The translations under genes were made by a program, and so were the position numbers. The notes below the pieces were generated by a model, which was not told the origin of the DNA, did not search any database, and saw only the letters and a list, made by a program, of their open reading frames with translations. DNA of 64,000 nucleotides from JBGSMF01 sp041740315 (GTDB lineage: Bacteria; Chloroflexota; Anaerolineae; Fen-1058): the NCBI GenBank assembly GCA_041740315.1, contig JBGSMF010000263.1, positions 1 to 64,000 of the forward strand, in the 5' to 3' direction. Each line of letters begins with the position of its first letter. The first letter of the stretch is position 1. Positions 56,023-62,887 of the stretch are shown here, in pieces.

Positions 56023-56769
56023 TCATTTCTTGTGGAACGCAAAATCGGCAAACGTCTGCCCCTCCAGATAATCTGGAAAAGTATAGACGCCCGTAACTTG
56101 AACAAAACACCGATCTGGAAACTTGGCCCAACCGCGAGCCAGCCCGACTCGCAGGTAAACGTCCCTCGACTGCAAGGCCGCTGTCAACTCGGCGGCAATC
56201 TTTATCGGGGCGCAGCCTTGCTCACGTTGACGATCGTGGTAGTATCGCCACGCCAGGTCCGTAACCGTCAACCGATAAATCTGTCCTTCGCCATCATTAA
56301 AGACAAGACGGTATTGCCATTTGTTTTCAGGCGAAAGGTCGTGAATCACAGATTGTATCTGTTGAGGTCGAATCGTGCCGAGAGAACGCACTCCTTGGCC
56401 CAATTTGACGTAGCAGCCATAATCAAAGTAAAGCAGCGTTTCAAAAACCGACCTAACGCTGGCAAAAAGCGTCCGGTCGAGTATTTCCCTTTTGGCTTTT
56501 TCGTCCACTCGCTTGATAAAGCGCACCGTGGAGGGATTGTAGCGATAATCTTCTGTATGTGGCGGCTCGGGCACTGCTTGTAGCAGGTCATATTCCACCA
56601 CCGCAAAAGGGTAAACACTTGGGCGACCCTGCCCGTATAACGTGCTCTCATGAATGCCAGGCGGCGGCAAAGTTGGGCGGATGCAGTGGCCCTGTCTATC
56701 GTAACCGGCCACGCACACGCGCCCTTCTTGCATGCGCGTCAAATCGGTAATGACAATCTCTTTCTTCAC
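56023..56769 (-). CDS. Putative dual OB-fold domain protein in the nuoF-nuoG cassette
   Basis: About 248 residues from GTG 56769, which overlaps the stop of the DUF488 gene (GTGA). The start VKKEIVITDLTRMQEGRVCV followed by AGYDRQGHCIRPTLPPPG resembles the opening of proteins I know as dual OB-domain proteins. The remainder is beta-rich with a basic/aromatic centre (FASVRSVFETLLYFDYG) and ends in GWAKFPDRCFVQVTGVYTFP. OB folds usually bind nucleic acid. The family name is from memory and needs a profile search; the coupling to DUF488 is directly visible. Confidence 0.55.
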   Translation of the reverse strand: MKKEIVITDLTRMQEGRVCVAGYDRQGHCIRPTLPPPGIHESTLYGQGRPSVYPFAVVEYDLLQAVPEPPHTEDYRYNPSTVRFIKRVDEKAKREILDRTLFASVRSVFETLLYFDYGCYVKLGQGVRSLGTIRPQQIQSVIHDLSPENKWQYRLVFNDGEGQIYRLTVTDLAWRYYHDRQREQGCAPIKIAAELTAALQSRDVYLRVGLARGWAKFPDRCFVQVTGVYTFPDYLEGQTFADFAFHKK

Positions 56770-57203
56770 AGGTGAATAATCTCCACACCCGACCAATGCG
56801 CCGCAAGCCGCTCGGCGACCAGGCGGCGGTGGCACCGCTCAGGCGCAGCCTCGCTACAAAGCAAACAGGAAACTTGCTCAAACTCGGCCCGATTCAAAGC
56901 GGTAGGGATGTTTCGTTCATCCATAAGGGATTCAAAACGCTCAACGTATCGGACCCAATCTGAATCCTGGCGATAATCCTTCAAGAGTTCCTTGGTTGGC
57001 GACAGTTCAGGCATGTAGACGTATTGGCAACCGGCCGCAAGGGCGGCAAGAAAGTAGGGCAGATCATCTTGTTTGGCAAAGCCGGCCAGTTGCCCGCCCG
57101 GGTTCAGGCGAATATCCACCAATCGCTGCACGCCATGCCGCCGCAGCAACTCGAAGAAATCTTGGGCGCGTTTTTGAGTAAAACCTATTGTGTAAATCTT
57201 CAT
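56766..57203 (-). CDS. DUF488 protein, shorter copy
   Basis: A 145-residue DUF488-family protein. It opens with MKIYTIGFTQKRAQDFFELL and has VDIRLNPGGQLAGFAKQDDL. It carries the conserved cysteine signature CLLCSEAAPERCHRRLVAER near residue 115, in which the Cys-Ser-Glu and Cys-His-Arg could form a catalytic or nucleotide-binding pocket. The function of DUF488 is not established. The ATG overlaps the stop of the other DUF488 gene by four bases. It shares only the core motifs with that copy, so the pair is not a simple recent duplication. Confidence 0.85.
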   Translation of the reverse strand: MKIYTIGFTQKRAQDFFELLRRHGVQRLVDIRLNPGGQLAGFAKQDDLPYFLAALAAGCQYVYMPELSPTKELLKDYRQDSDWVRYVERFESLMDERNIPTALNRAEFEQVSCLLCSEAAPERCHRRLVAERLAAHWSGVEIIHL

Positions 57204-57745
57204 AGCAAAGTTAGCTGTTCTACTGGCGGCAATTCGTCCACCGAGGCAAGAATTGACCTGGCGCCAAACACCGAACCATCGCCGCGAATGTGCCGCACGT
57301 CTACCTCGGGGCGCTCCGCGATGAGATATTTTGCAATCAAGTGGTGCCGGTGACATTCGGCCGGATTCTCCTCGCTGCACATAATTGCCGTCGTTTGCTC
57401 GTCGGCCAGTTCCAACAAGCGTTCTATGCCTTTGATAAACCACGAACGCTTCATCACTTCTGGATAATCCACCTCGTGTAAATAGTCTGTTCCCTCGGCC
57501 GGCAGCGCGCGGCTCTTGTAGCAGAGCGGGTCGGATGGGCGGCCTCCCAGGTATTTGCCAGCATGAGCATATTGAATTTCGCGCTGCGGCAAAACAGCTT
57601 CAAGGTTCTCTTTGTTGAATTGTGGATTGTAGCGGCTGTAGGGCGCAGTGCGCACGTCAACCAAGAGCATAACGCCATTGTCCTCTAGCAAAGCGATAAA
57701 TTTTTCCAAGCTGTGATTGCTGTGGCCAATAGTCAAAAGCTTCAT
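57200..57745 (-). CDS. DUF488 protein, longer copy
   Basis: A 181-residue DUF488-family protein. Motifs are MKLLTIGHSNHSLEKFIALL, LVDVRTAPYSRYNPQFNKEN, the AHAGKYLGGRPSDPLCYKSR loop and AIMCSEENPAECHRHHLIAK with the shared Cys-Ser-Glu...Cys-His-Arg signature. It is the first gene of the cassette, starting 15 bases after nuoF with an AGGA site, and runs by ATGA overlap into the second DUF488. Its placement directly in a nuo transcript implies expression together with complex I. Confidence 0.88.
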   Translation of the reverse strand: MKLLTIGHSNHSLEKFIALLEDNGVMLLVDVRTAPYSRYNPQFNKENLEAVLPQREIQYAHAGKYLGGRPSDPLCYKSRALPAEGTDYLHEVDYPEVMKRSWFIKGIERLLELADEQTTAIMCSEENPAECHRHHLIAKYLIAERPEVDVRHIRGDGSVFGARSILASVDELPPVEQLTLL

Positions 57746-57760
57746 ATCACATCCTGTCTC

Positions 57761-59017
57761 CTACACTTGGCTCACTTTTGCCAAATATTCGTCTTTGAAC
57801 AAGTTGACGCTAGATAATATCGGCGCAATGGCAAATTCACCCAGCGGGCACAAGCACTTGTTTTGCATCTGACCGGCCACGCTGCACAGCAACTCAACGT
57901 CGTCTGGCTTGCCGTGCCCGGCCGCCAGCCGCTCGAAAATATGTAGCAGCCAATAGGTGCCCTCGCGGCAGGGAGTGCACTTGCCGCACGACTCGTGCTT
58001 GAAAAAGCGAATGACCTTGTGCATCGCCCAAACTATATCAGTGGTCGAATCCATCACGATGACCGAGGCCGAGCCAAGCATCGAGCCGGCGCCGGCCACC
58101 GATTCGTAATCGAGCGGCGTATCCAGCTTGTCGCCCGTAATCAGCGTAGACGACGCGCCCGAAGGCATGAGGGCCTTGACCTCGGTGCCCTCGCGCAGCA
58201 GACCTTGGCCGTATTCCTGGCCGTAAATCAGATCTCGAAAGGTGATGGCGCCGAGCGGGGCTTCGTAATTGCCGGGGCGCTTGACGTGTCCGCTGAGGGA
58301 GTATATCTTGGGGCCGGGGCTTTTTTCGGTGCCAAAGCGCCGATAGGCCGCCGCGCCGTTCAAGATGATGTAGGGCACATTGGCCAGCGTTTCAACATTG
58401 TTGATGACGGTGGGCCGGCTGTATAGCCCCTCGACGGCGGGGAAGGGGGGGCGCAGGCGCGGCTGGCCGATTTTGCCCTCTAGCGATTCGAGCAAGGCCG
58501 TTTCTTCGCCGCAGATATAGGCCCCCGCGCCCAAATGAACTGCCACGTCCACCGTCACGCCGCTGCCCAGGATATTTTGCCCCAGGTAACCGGCTTTGTA
58601 GGCCTTGTCTACCGCCGATTGCAGCGCGCGCGCCGGTTGGGCAAATTCGCCGCGACAGTAGATATAGACCTTTTCGGCCTGCACAGCAAAAGCGGCCAAC
58701 GCAGCGCCTTCGATCACCTGGTGAGGGTTCTTTTCGAGCAATTGGCGATCTTTGAACGTGCCCGGCTCGGATTCATCGGCATTGACCACCACATAATGTG
58801 GCAGTGCGCCCTTGACAAAGCTCCACTTGAGGCCGGTGGGAAAGCCTGCCCCGCCGCGCCCGCGCAGGCCCGAATTCGTCACCTCTTGCTTAACCTGATC
58901 CGGCCCCATCGAGGTGAGCGCCTTGCGCAAGGCCGCGTATCCAGCGTGCTCAACATAGACATCCAGCTTGCCAATATCGGGAATATCCAGGTCGCGCAAA
59001 AGGATGTGTTGCCCCAT
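57761..59017 (-). CDS. nuoF: NADH-quinone oxidoreductase subunit F (cluster 2)
   Basis: The NADH-oxidising flavoprotein subunit, 418 residues. FMN and NADH motifs are GLRGRGGAGFPTGLKWSF, VVNADESEPGTFKDRQLLEK and GAGAYICGEETALLESLEGK. The N3 4Fe-4S ligands are in ESCGKCTPCREGTYWLL plus a later cysteine (CLCPLGEFA). The ATG follows the stop of the GNAT gene with no gap. Presence of nuoE, nuoF and nuoG shows that cluster 2 encodes a full NADH-linked complex. Confidence 0.95.
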   Translation of the reverse strand: MGQHILLRDLDIPDIGKLDVYVEHAGYAALRKALTSMGPDQVKQEVTNSGLRGRGGAGFPTGLKWSFVKGALPHYVVVNADESEPGTFKDRQLLEKNPHQVIEGAALAAFAVQAEKVYIYCRGEFAQPARALQSAVDKAYKAGYLGQNILGSGVTVDVAVHLGAGAYICGEETALLESLEGKIGQPRLRPPFPAVEGLYSRPTVINNVETLANVPYIILNGAAAYRRFGTEKSPGPKIYSLSGHVKRPGNYEAPLGAITFRDLIYGQEYGQGLLREGTEVKALMPSGASSTLITGDKLDTPLDYESVAGAGSMLGSASVIVMDSTTDIVWAMHKVIRFFKHESCGKCTPCREGTYWLLHIFERLAAGHGKPDDVELLCSVAGQMQNKCLCPLGEFAIAPILSSVNLFKDEYLAKVSQV

Positions 59018-59446
59018 TCAAACCTCGTCGCTATCCCGCTTGCTCACATACACAATGTCGTGCGTTTTATATCCCTCGCGCGCAAACAGCGCCTGCGAAG
59101 AGGCGTTATCGCCTTCGATCAAGGCGGCAAAAATGTGGATGCCCATCGCGCGCAGCTCGTTTTCAGTGGCGGTGACCAATTGCGCTGCATAACCCTTGCG
59201 GCGATGCTGGGGGTGAATGGCCAGCCGGTTGATCCACCCTTTGCGCGTGTCTTGGGTCACCACCACCACGCCAATCAGCTCGCCGCCTTCTTCCAGCCCC
59301 AAGATCACTTGCCCGGCAGCCATCTGTGCCGCCATGGTCGCGCGGCTGTCGCGCCCTTGCGCGCGAATGCTGTGTAGCCCGGCCAACTGCCACAGTCCAA
59401 TGATTGCGTCGTAATCGTCAATTGTCAAACGTCGAATGGTTGCCAT
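59018..59446 (-). CDS. GNAT-family acetyltransferase inserted between nuoE and nuoF
   Basis: A 142-residue single-domain GNAT. The acetyl-CoA motif is INRLAIHPQHRRKGYAAQLV, followed by TATENELRAMGIHIFAALIE and a typical C-terminal NASSQALFAREGYKTHDIVY. Its ATG overlaps the nuoE stop by one base (TAATG) and its stop abuts the nuoF ATG, so it is translated as part of the nuo operon. RimI-like N-acetylation of a protein or a small molecule are both possible; the substrate is unknown. Confidence 0.85.
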   Translation of the reverse strand: MATIRRLTIDDYDAIIGLWQLAGLHSIRAQGRDSRATMAAQMAAGQVILGLEEGGELIGVVVVTQDTRKGWINRLAIHPQHRRKGYAAQLVTATENELRAMGIHIFAALIEGDNASSQALFAREGYKTHDIVYVSKRDSDEV

Positions 59447-59931
59447 TAACCGGAAAATCGCCGCAAAAGCAACTCGAACTGTTCTTGAGTGAGGTTTTCA
59501 AAATAACTCAGGTCAATTTGCGTCATGGGGGCGCGGTCGCACGCGGCCAGGCACATTACGGTTTCTACCGTAAACTGGCCGTCCTCCGTCGTTTGCCCGC
59601 CGTGGCGCACTTTGTCTGGATCGAGCTTGAGCCGCTGGCACACGTGGTCTACAAACTCGTCTGCGCCGCGCAGCGCGCATGGCAGATCATCGCAAATTTG
59701 GATGACGTGCTTGCCCGTTGCGTGGTCGTAAAACAGCGTATAAAAGCCCACCACCGAGCGCACCTCGGTTGGATCCAGCTCCACAATCTGTGCTATCTCG
59801 CGGGTGACCTCATCGGTGCAGTGGCCGTACACCTTTTGCGCCAGGTGCAGCAGCGGCATCACTGCCGAACGCCTGGCCGGGTATTTGGCCAGAATGGCCT
59901 CTACATCGTCTCGGTGAGTTTTCAACAGCAT
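59446..59931 (-). CDS. nuoE: NADH-quinone oxidoreductase subunit E (cluster 2)
   Basis: The 2Fe-2S (N1a) subunit of the NADH-dehydrogenase module, 161 residues with a thioredoxin-like fold. Ligands appear as ICDDLPCALRGADEF (C-x4-C) and VMCLAACDRAPM (C-x3-C). The N-terminal helical part MPLLHLAQKVYGHCTDEVTR is typical. It is preceded by a 105-base repeat-filled gap after nuoD. Confidence 0.94.
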   Translation of the reverse strand: MLLKTHRDDVEAILAKYPARRSAVMPLLHLAQKVYGHCTDEVTREIAQIVELDPTEVRSVVGFYTLFYDHATGKHVIQICDDLPCALRGADEFVDHVCQRLKLDPDKVRHGGQTTEDGQFTVETVMCLAACDRAPMTQIDLSYFENLTQEQFELLLRRFSG

Positions 59932-59944
59932 AACAACCCCAAAT

Positions 59945-60032
59945 TTTTAGGACGCGGATTTTCACGGATGCAACGGATGAACACGGATTATCCTAAAAGC
60001 ATCTGCGTCAATCTGTGTTATCTGTGTCCCAA
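59945..60032. repeat. CGGATTTTCACGGATG repeat word between nuoD and nuoE
   Basis: TTTTAGGA (59945-59952) and TCCTAAAA (59991-59998) are exact inverses around ACGCGGATTTTCACGGATGC and GAACACGGAT units. CATCTGCGTCAATCTGTGTT follows, complementary to those units. The gap has no gene. Confidence 0.75.
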
Positions 60033-60036
60033 TAGA

Positions 60037-61281
60037 TTAGCGATCCACGTCGCCGAGCACAATATCAACACTGCCAATGATGGCCACCAGATCGGCCACC
60101 ATCGCGCCCTTGGAAAGCTGCGGCAAGGCCGCCAGGTTGGCAAACGATGGGCAGCGAAAATGCACCCGGCGCGGCAGGCCGCTGCCATCGCTGCACAAAT
60201 AAACGCCAAACTCGCCGCGCGGCGATTCGACCGCCGTGTACACCTCGCCCACCGGCGGGCGAAAGCCCTCGGTCCACAGCTTGAAATGATGGATGAGCGC
60301 TTCCATGCTATAGGCCAGTTCTTCCTTGGGCGGCGGCGCCACTTTGCGGTCATCGGCAATGTATGGGCCGCCAGGCAATGTATCTAGTGCTTGCTGAATA
60401 ATCCGTAGGCTTTCCCACATCTCCATCATCCGGCAGCGATAGCGGTCGTACACGTCGCCATTTTGGCCCAGGGGCACATCGAACTGGAAATGGTCGTAGC
60501 TGGAATACGGCATGGCCTTGCGGATATCCCAGTTGACGCCGCTGCCGCGCAGGCTGGGGCCTGTCATGCTCCACGCGATAGCCGTTTTGGCGTCTACCAC
60601 GCCAATGCCCTGGGTGCGGTCTAGCCACAAGGGGTTTTCCTTCAGCAGCGCCTCGTACTCTTGTATGCGCCCTGGCATCAGCTTGAGAAATTGTTGAACT
60701 GCCGGCGCAAAATCGGCGGGCACGTCGCGCCACAGCCCGCCAGGGCGAAAATAGCTGGCCATCATCCGCTGCCCCGAAACCAGCTCGATGATGTCTAAAA
60801 TAGCCTCGCGCTCGCGGAAACAGTACAAGAACATGCTCATTGCGCCGATATCCAGCGCGTGCGTGCCCAGCCAGACCAGGTGGCTGGCAATGCGAGACAG
60901 CTCGCACAAAATCACCCGCACGTACTGCGCCCGCGGCGGCACCGGCACATCCATCAATTTTTCCACGGCCATGCAATAGCCCAGGTTGCTCGAGAGCGGC
61001 GACAGATAATCCATTCGATCCGTCAGCGGGATGACCTTGACATAGGTTTCTTTTTCAGCCGTCTTTTCAATGCCGGTGTGCAAAAAGCCGACATCTGGCA
61101 CGCAACTGATGACATTTTCGCCATCTAGCTCCAACAGCAGGCGCAGCACGCCGTGGGTGCTGGGATGCTGCGGGCCCATGTTCAGCAGCATTGTCTCGCC
61201 GCTGATGGCGCGCTCGGAAACCAAACTTTTCAATTGGTCGAGTGTGACCTCACTCACTCCAGATTCTTGCAGAGTAGGCAT
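60037..61281 (-). CDS. nuoD: NADH-quinone oxidoreductase subunit D (cluster 2)
   Basis: The 49-kDa-type subunit that builds the quinone site with NuoB, about 414 residues. Signatures are LNMGPQHPSTHGVLRLLLEL, VGFLHTGIEKTAEKETYVK, MDYLSPLSSNLGYCMAVEKL and LRGSGVNWDIRKAMPYSSYD. The conserved quinone-site His and Tyr lie in these segments. It ends in the normal SVDIVLGDVDR. The ATG at 61281 is preceded by AGGAC; upstream open codons belong to a repeat word. Confidence 0.95.
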   Translation of the reverse strand: MPTLQESGVSEVTLDQLKSLVSERAISGETMLLNMGPQHPSTHGVLRLLLELDGENVISCVPDVGFLHTGIEKTAEKETYVKVIPLTDRMDYLSPLSSNLGYCMAVEKLMDVPVPPRAQYVRVILCELSRIASHLVWLGTHALDIGAMSMFLYCFREREAILDIIELVSGQRMMASYFRPGGLWRDVPADFAPAVQQFLKLMPGRIQEYEALLKENPLWLDRTQGIGVVDAKTAIAWSMTGPSLRGSGVNWDIRKAMPYSSYDHFQFDVPLGQNGDVYDRYRCRMMEMWESLRIIQQALDTLPGGPYIADDRKVAPPPKEELAYSMEALIHHFKLWTEGFRPPVGEVYTAVESPRGEFGVYLCSDGSGLPRRVHFRCPSFANLAALPQLSKGAMVADLVAIIGSVDIVLGDVDR

Positions 61282-61290
61282 ACTTGTCCT

Positions 61291-61317
61291 GCGTTGGGTA
61301 TTAGGTATTGGGCATGG
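61291..61317. repeat. TTGGGTATTAGGTATTGGG repeat word between nuoC and nuoD
   Basis: The short word GCGTTGGGTATTAGGTATTG continues as GGCATGG and provides the last residues and stop of nuoC (MPNT). The same TATTGGG type occurs inside cydDC at 38039-38068. Confidence 0.6.
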
Positions 61318-61825
61318 CATACGGCTTTTGACTGTCTATTTCGTCAAAGTTGTGCGTGAATTGCACTTGTTCTACATACAACCCCAGGTGATCCCGGCGC
61401 ATGGGGTGCCCCATATAGTCTTCGGGCAGCAGCAAGCGGCGGAGATCGGGGTGACCCACAAACGTAATACCAAACAAATCATAGACCTCGCGCTCGTACC
61501 AGTTTGCGCCCGGCCACACACCCGTCACCGATTGCACCTGTGCAGCTTGCTGGAGCACGCGCACCTTGAGCCGCAGGCGGATGTTGTGAGACATTGAGTA
61601 AAGCTGGTAGTTGAGGTCAAAGCGGGGATCGCGCGGCAAATGGTCTACGGCGCATAAATCTGTGAACATGTTGAACGCCATTTCATCGCGCAAGAATGTA
61701 GCTAGCTCAACCAAATGCTCAGATTGAACCACCAGCGTCACTTGGCCGCGAAACTCGATCACCTCGATCACGGCGTTGGCAAAGCGCTCGCGCAGTTCTA
61801 GGGCAATCGTCTTCAAATCCGTCAT
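61301..61825 (-). CDS. nuoC: NADH-quinone oxidoreductase subunit C (cluster 2)
   Basis: The 30-kDa-type peripheral subunit, about 174 residues. The signature VWPGANWYEREVYDLFGITF is followed by VGHPDLRRLLLPEDYMGHPM and RRDHLG. ATG 61825 is used, with GGAAGTGGAAAG upstream. The C-terminus FDEIDSQKPYAMPNT runs into a repeat word. Confidence 0.93.
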   Translation of the reverse strand: MTDLKTIALELRERFANAVIEVIEFRGQVTLVVQSEHLVELATFLRDEMAFNMFTDLCAVDHLPRDPRFDLNYQLYSMSHNIRLRLKVRVLQQAAQVQSVTGVWPGANWYEREVYDLFGITFVGHPDLRRLLLPEDYMGHPMRRDHLGLYVEQVQFTHNFDEIDSQKPYAMPNT

Positions 61826-61836
61826 CTTTCCACTTC

Positions 61837-62319
61837 CTACTTCCAATCCGCCAGTTTTTCGCCCTTGACCTTTTCGTGCAACTTGATAATGCCGTCAATC
61901 AGCGCCTCGGGGCGGGGCGGGCAGCCTGCCACGTACACATCCACCGGCACAATCTCGTCTACCCCCTGCACAATGGCATAGTTGTTAAACACCCCTCCGT
62001 TCGAAGCGCAATCGCCCATTGCAATCACCCACTTGGGGTCTGGCATCTGGTCGTACAAGCGGCGCAGCACTGGGGCCATCTTGCGCGATACGCGCCCGGC
62101 TACAATCATCAAATCGCTCTGGCGCGGGCTGGCGCGCATCAGTTCCATGCCAAAGCGGCTCAGATCATAATGGCTGGCCTGCGCGCTCATCATTTCGATG
62201 GCGCAACAGGCCAGGCCAAACAACATGGGCCACATGGCGTTGGTGCGCGACCAGTTGACAACCTTTTCCAACGTGGTCGTCAGCACACCCAGATTGCCCA
62301 GCTTTTGCTCTAGTCCCAT
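61837..62319 (-). CDS. nuoB: NADH-quinone oxidoreductase subunit B (cluster 2)
   Basis: The subunit carrying the terminal 4Fe-4S cluster N2, 160 residues. The adjacent cysteines are in FGLACCAIEMMSAQASHYDL, with further ligands in AMGDCASNGGVFNNYA and YVAGCPPRPEALIDGIIKL. RASPRQSDLMIVAGRVSRKM is also conserved. Its start overlaps the nuoA 3' end by ten bases. Confidence 0.95.
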   Translation of the reverse strand: MGLEQKLGNLGVLTTTLEKVVNWSRTNAMWPMLFGLACCAIEMMSAQASHYDLSRFGMELMRASPRQSDLMIVAGRVSRKMAPVLRRLYDQMPDPKWVIAMGDCASNGGVFNNYAIVQGVDEIVPVDVYVAGCPPRPEALIDGIIKLHEKVKGEKLADWK

Positions 62320-62675
62320 TCAAACGCCCCCTTTTTCCACGCATACACATACCCCACCAGCAAAATGAGGACAAACACAATCATCTCGCCCAACAAAAAC
62401 CAGCCGGCCTCACCGGCCCCCCTTAGCAGAACCGCCCAGGGGAACAAGAAAATAATCTCTACGTCGAACAAGATGAACAGGACCGCCACCAGATAGAACT
62501 TGATCGGAAAGCGCCGTTGAGCCGGGCCGATGGGCGTCATGCCAGATTCGTAGGCGCTTTGCTTGCGCGGCGTGGGGCGGCGCGGGCCCAAAAGCGTGCC
62601 CAGCAATACAGCCGCTGCCGCGATAAATGTCGCTACCCCAAAAAGGATCAAGATAGGCAAATAGCTAGACAACAC
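62310..62675 (-). CDS. nuoA: NADH-quinone oxidoreductase subunit A (cluster 2)
   Basis: The first gene of the complete cluster: a three-helix membrane subunit of about 121 residues. Family motifs are KQSAYESGMTPIGPAQRRFP (the conserved E-x-G loop) and KFYLVAVLFILFDVEIIFLF with the membrane Asp/Glu pair. I choose GTG 62675, six bases after AAAGGAG; the frame is open to 62696. Confidence 0.93.
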   Translation of the reverse strand: MLSSYLPILILFGVATFIAAAAVLLGTLLGPRRPTPRKQSAYESGMTPIGPAQRRFPIKFYLVAVLFILFDVEIIFLFPWAVLLRGAGEAGWFLLGEMIVFVLILLVGYVYAWKKGAFEWD

Positions 62676-62689
62676 ATCTGCTCCTTTCA

Positions 62690-62732
62690 ACCTCACCCAT
62701 CTCTATCTATGGGAGGGGTTAGGAGAGGTTAA
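62690..62732. repeat. AACCTCACCCAT/GGGGTTAGGAGAGGTT repeat in the nuoA leader
   Basis: AACCTCACCCATCTCTATCT is partly complementary to the following ATGGGAGGGGTTAGGAGAGG. It lies between the predicted nuo promoter and nuoA, so it would form an RNA hairpin in the operon leader. Confidence 0.6.
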
Positions 62733-62750
62733 TACAAGCACAACGGTTGT

Positions 62751-62779
62751 ATCTTAGCACAAACCATTCTCAAAATCAA
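62751..62779 (-). promoter_or_regulatory. Promoter for the complete nuo operon
   Basis: On the minus strand TTGATT (62779-62774) and TAAGAT (62756-62751) are exactly 17 bases apart. Transcription would begin near 62744, about 70 bases ahead of nuoA, passing through the repeat hairpin. Confidence 0.6.
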
Positions 62780-62842
62780 GACCGATTTCTTTTTAATTGG
62801 CGTATTGGTTCAGTCTATCCTATTCCAGCTTAACCCTGGCTG

Positions 62843-62851
62843 TGGTATAAT
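62843..62851 (+). promoter_or_regulatory. Extended -10 promoter for the mazG fusion gene
   Basis: TGG-TATAAT at 62843-62851 is a full consensus extended -10. The -35 region (TTCCAG) is weak. The start would fall near 62858, 30 bases before the ATG. Confidence 0.6.
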
Positions 62852-62887
62852 CCAAAATACATTATCGAGGCAATCCAGCTAAATGCT

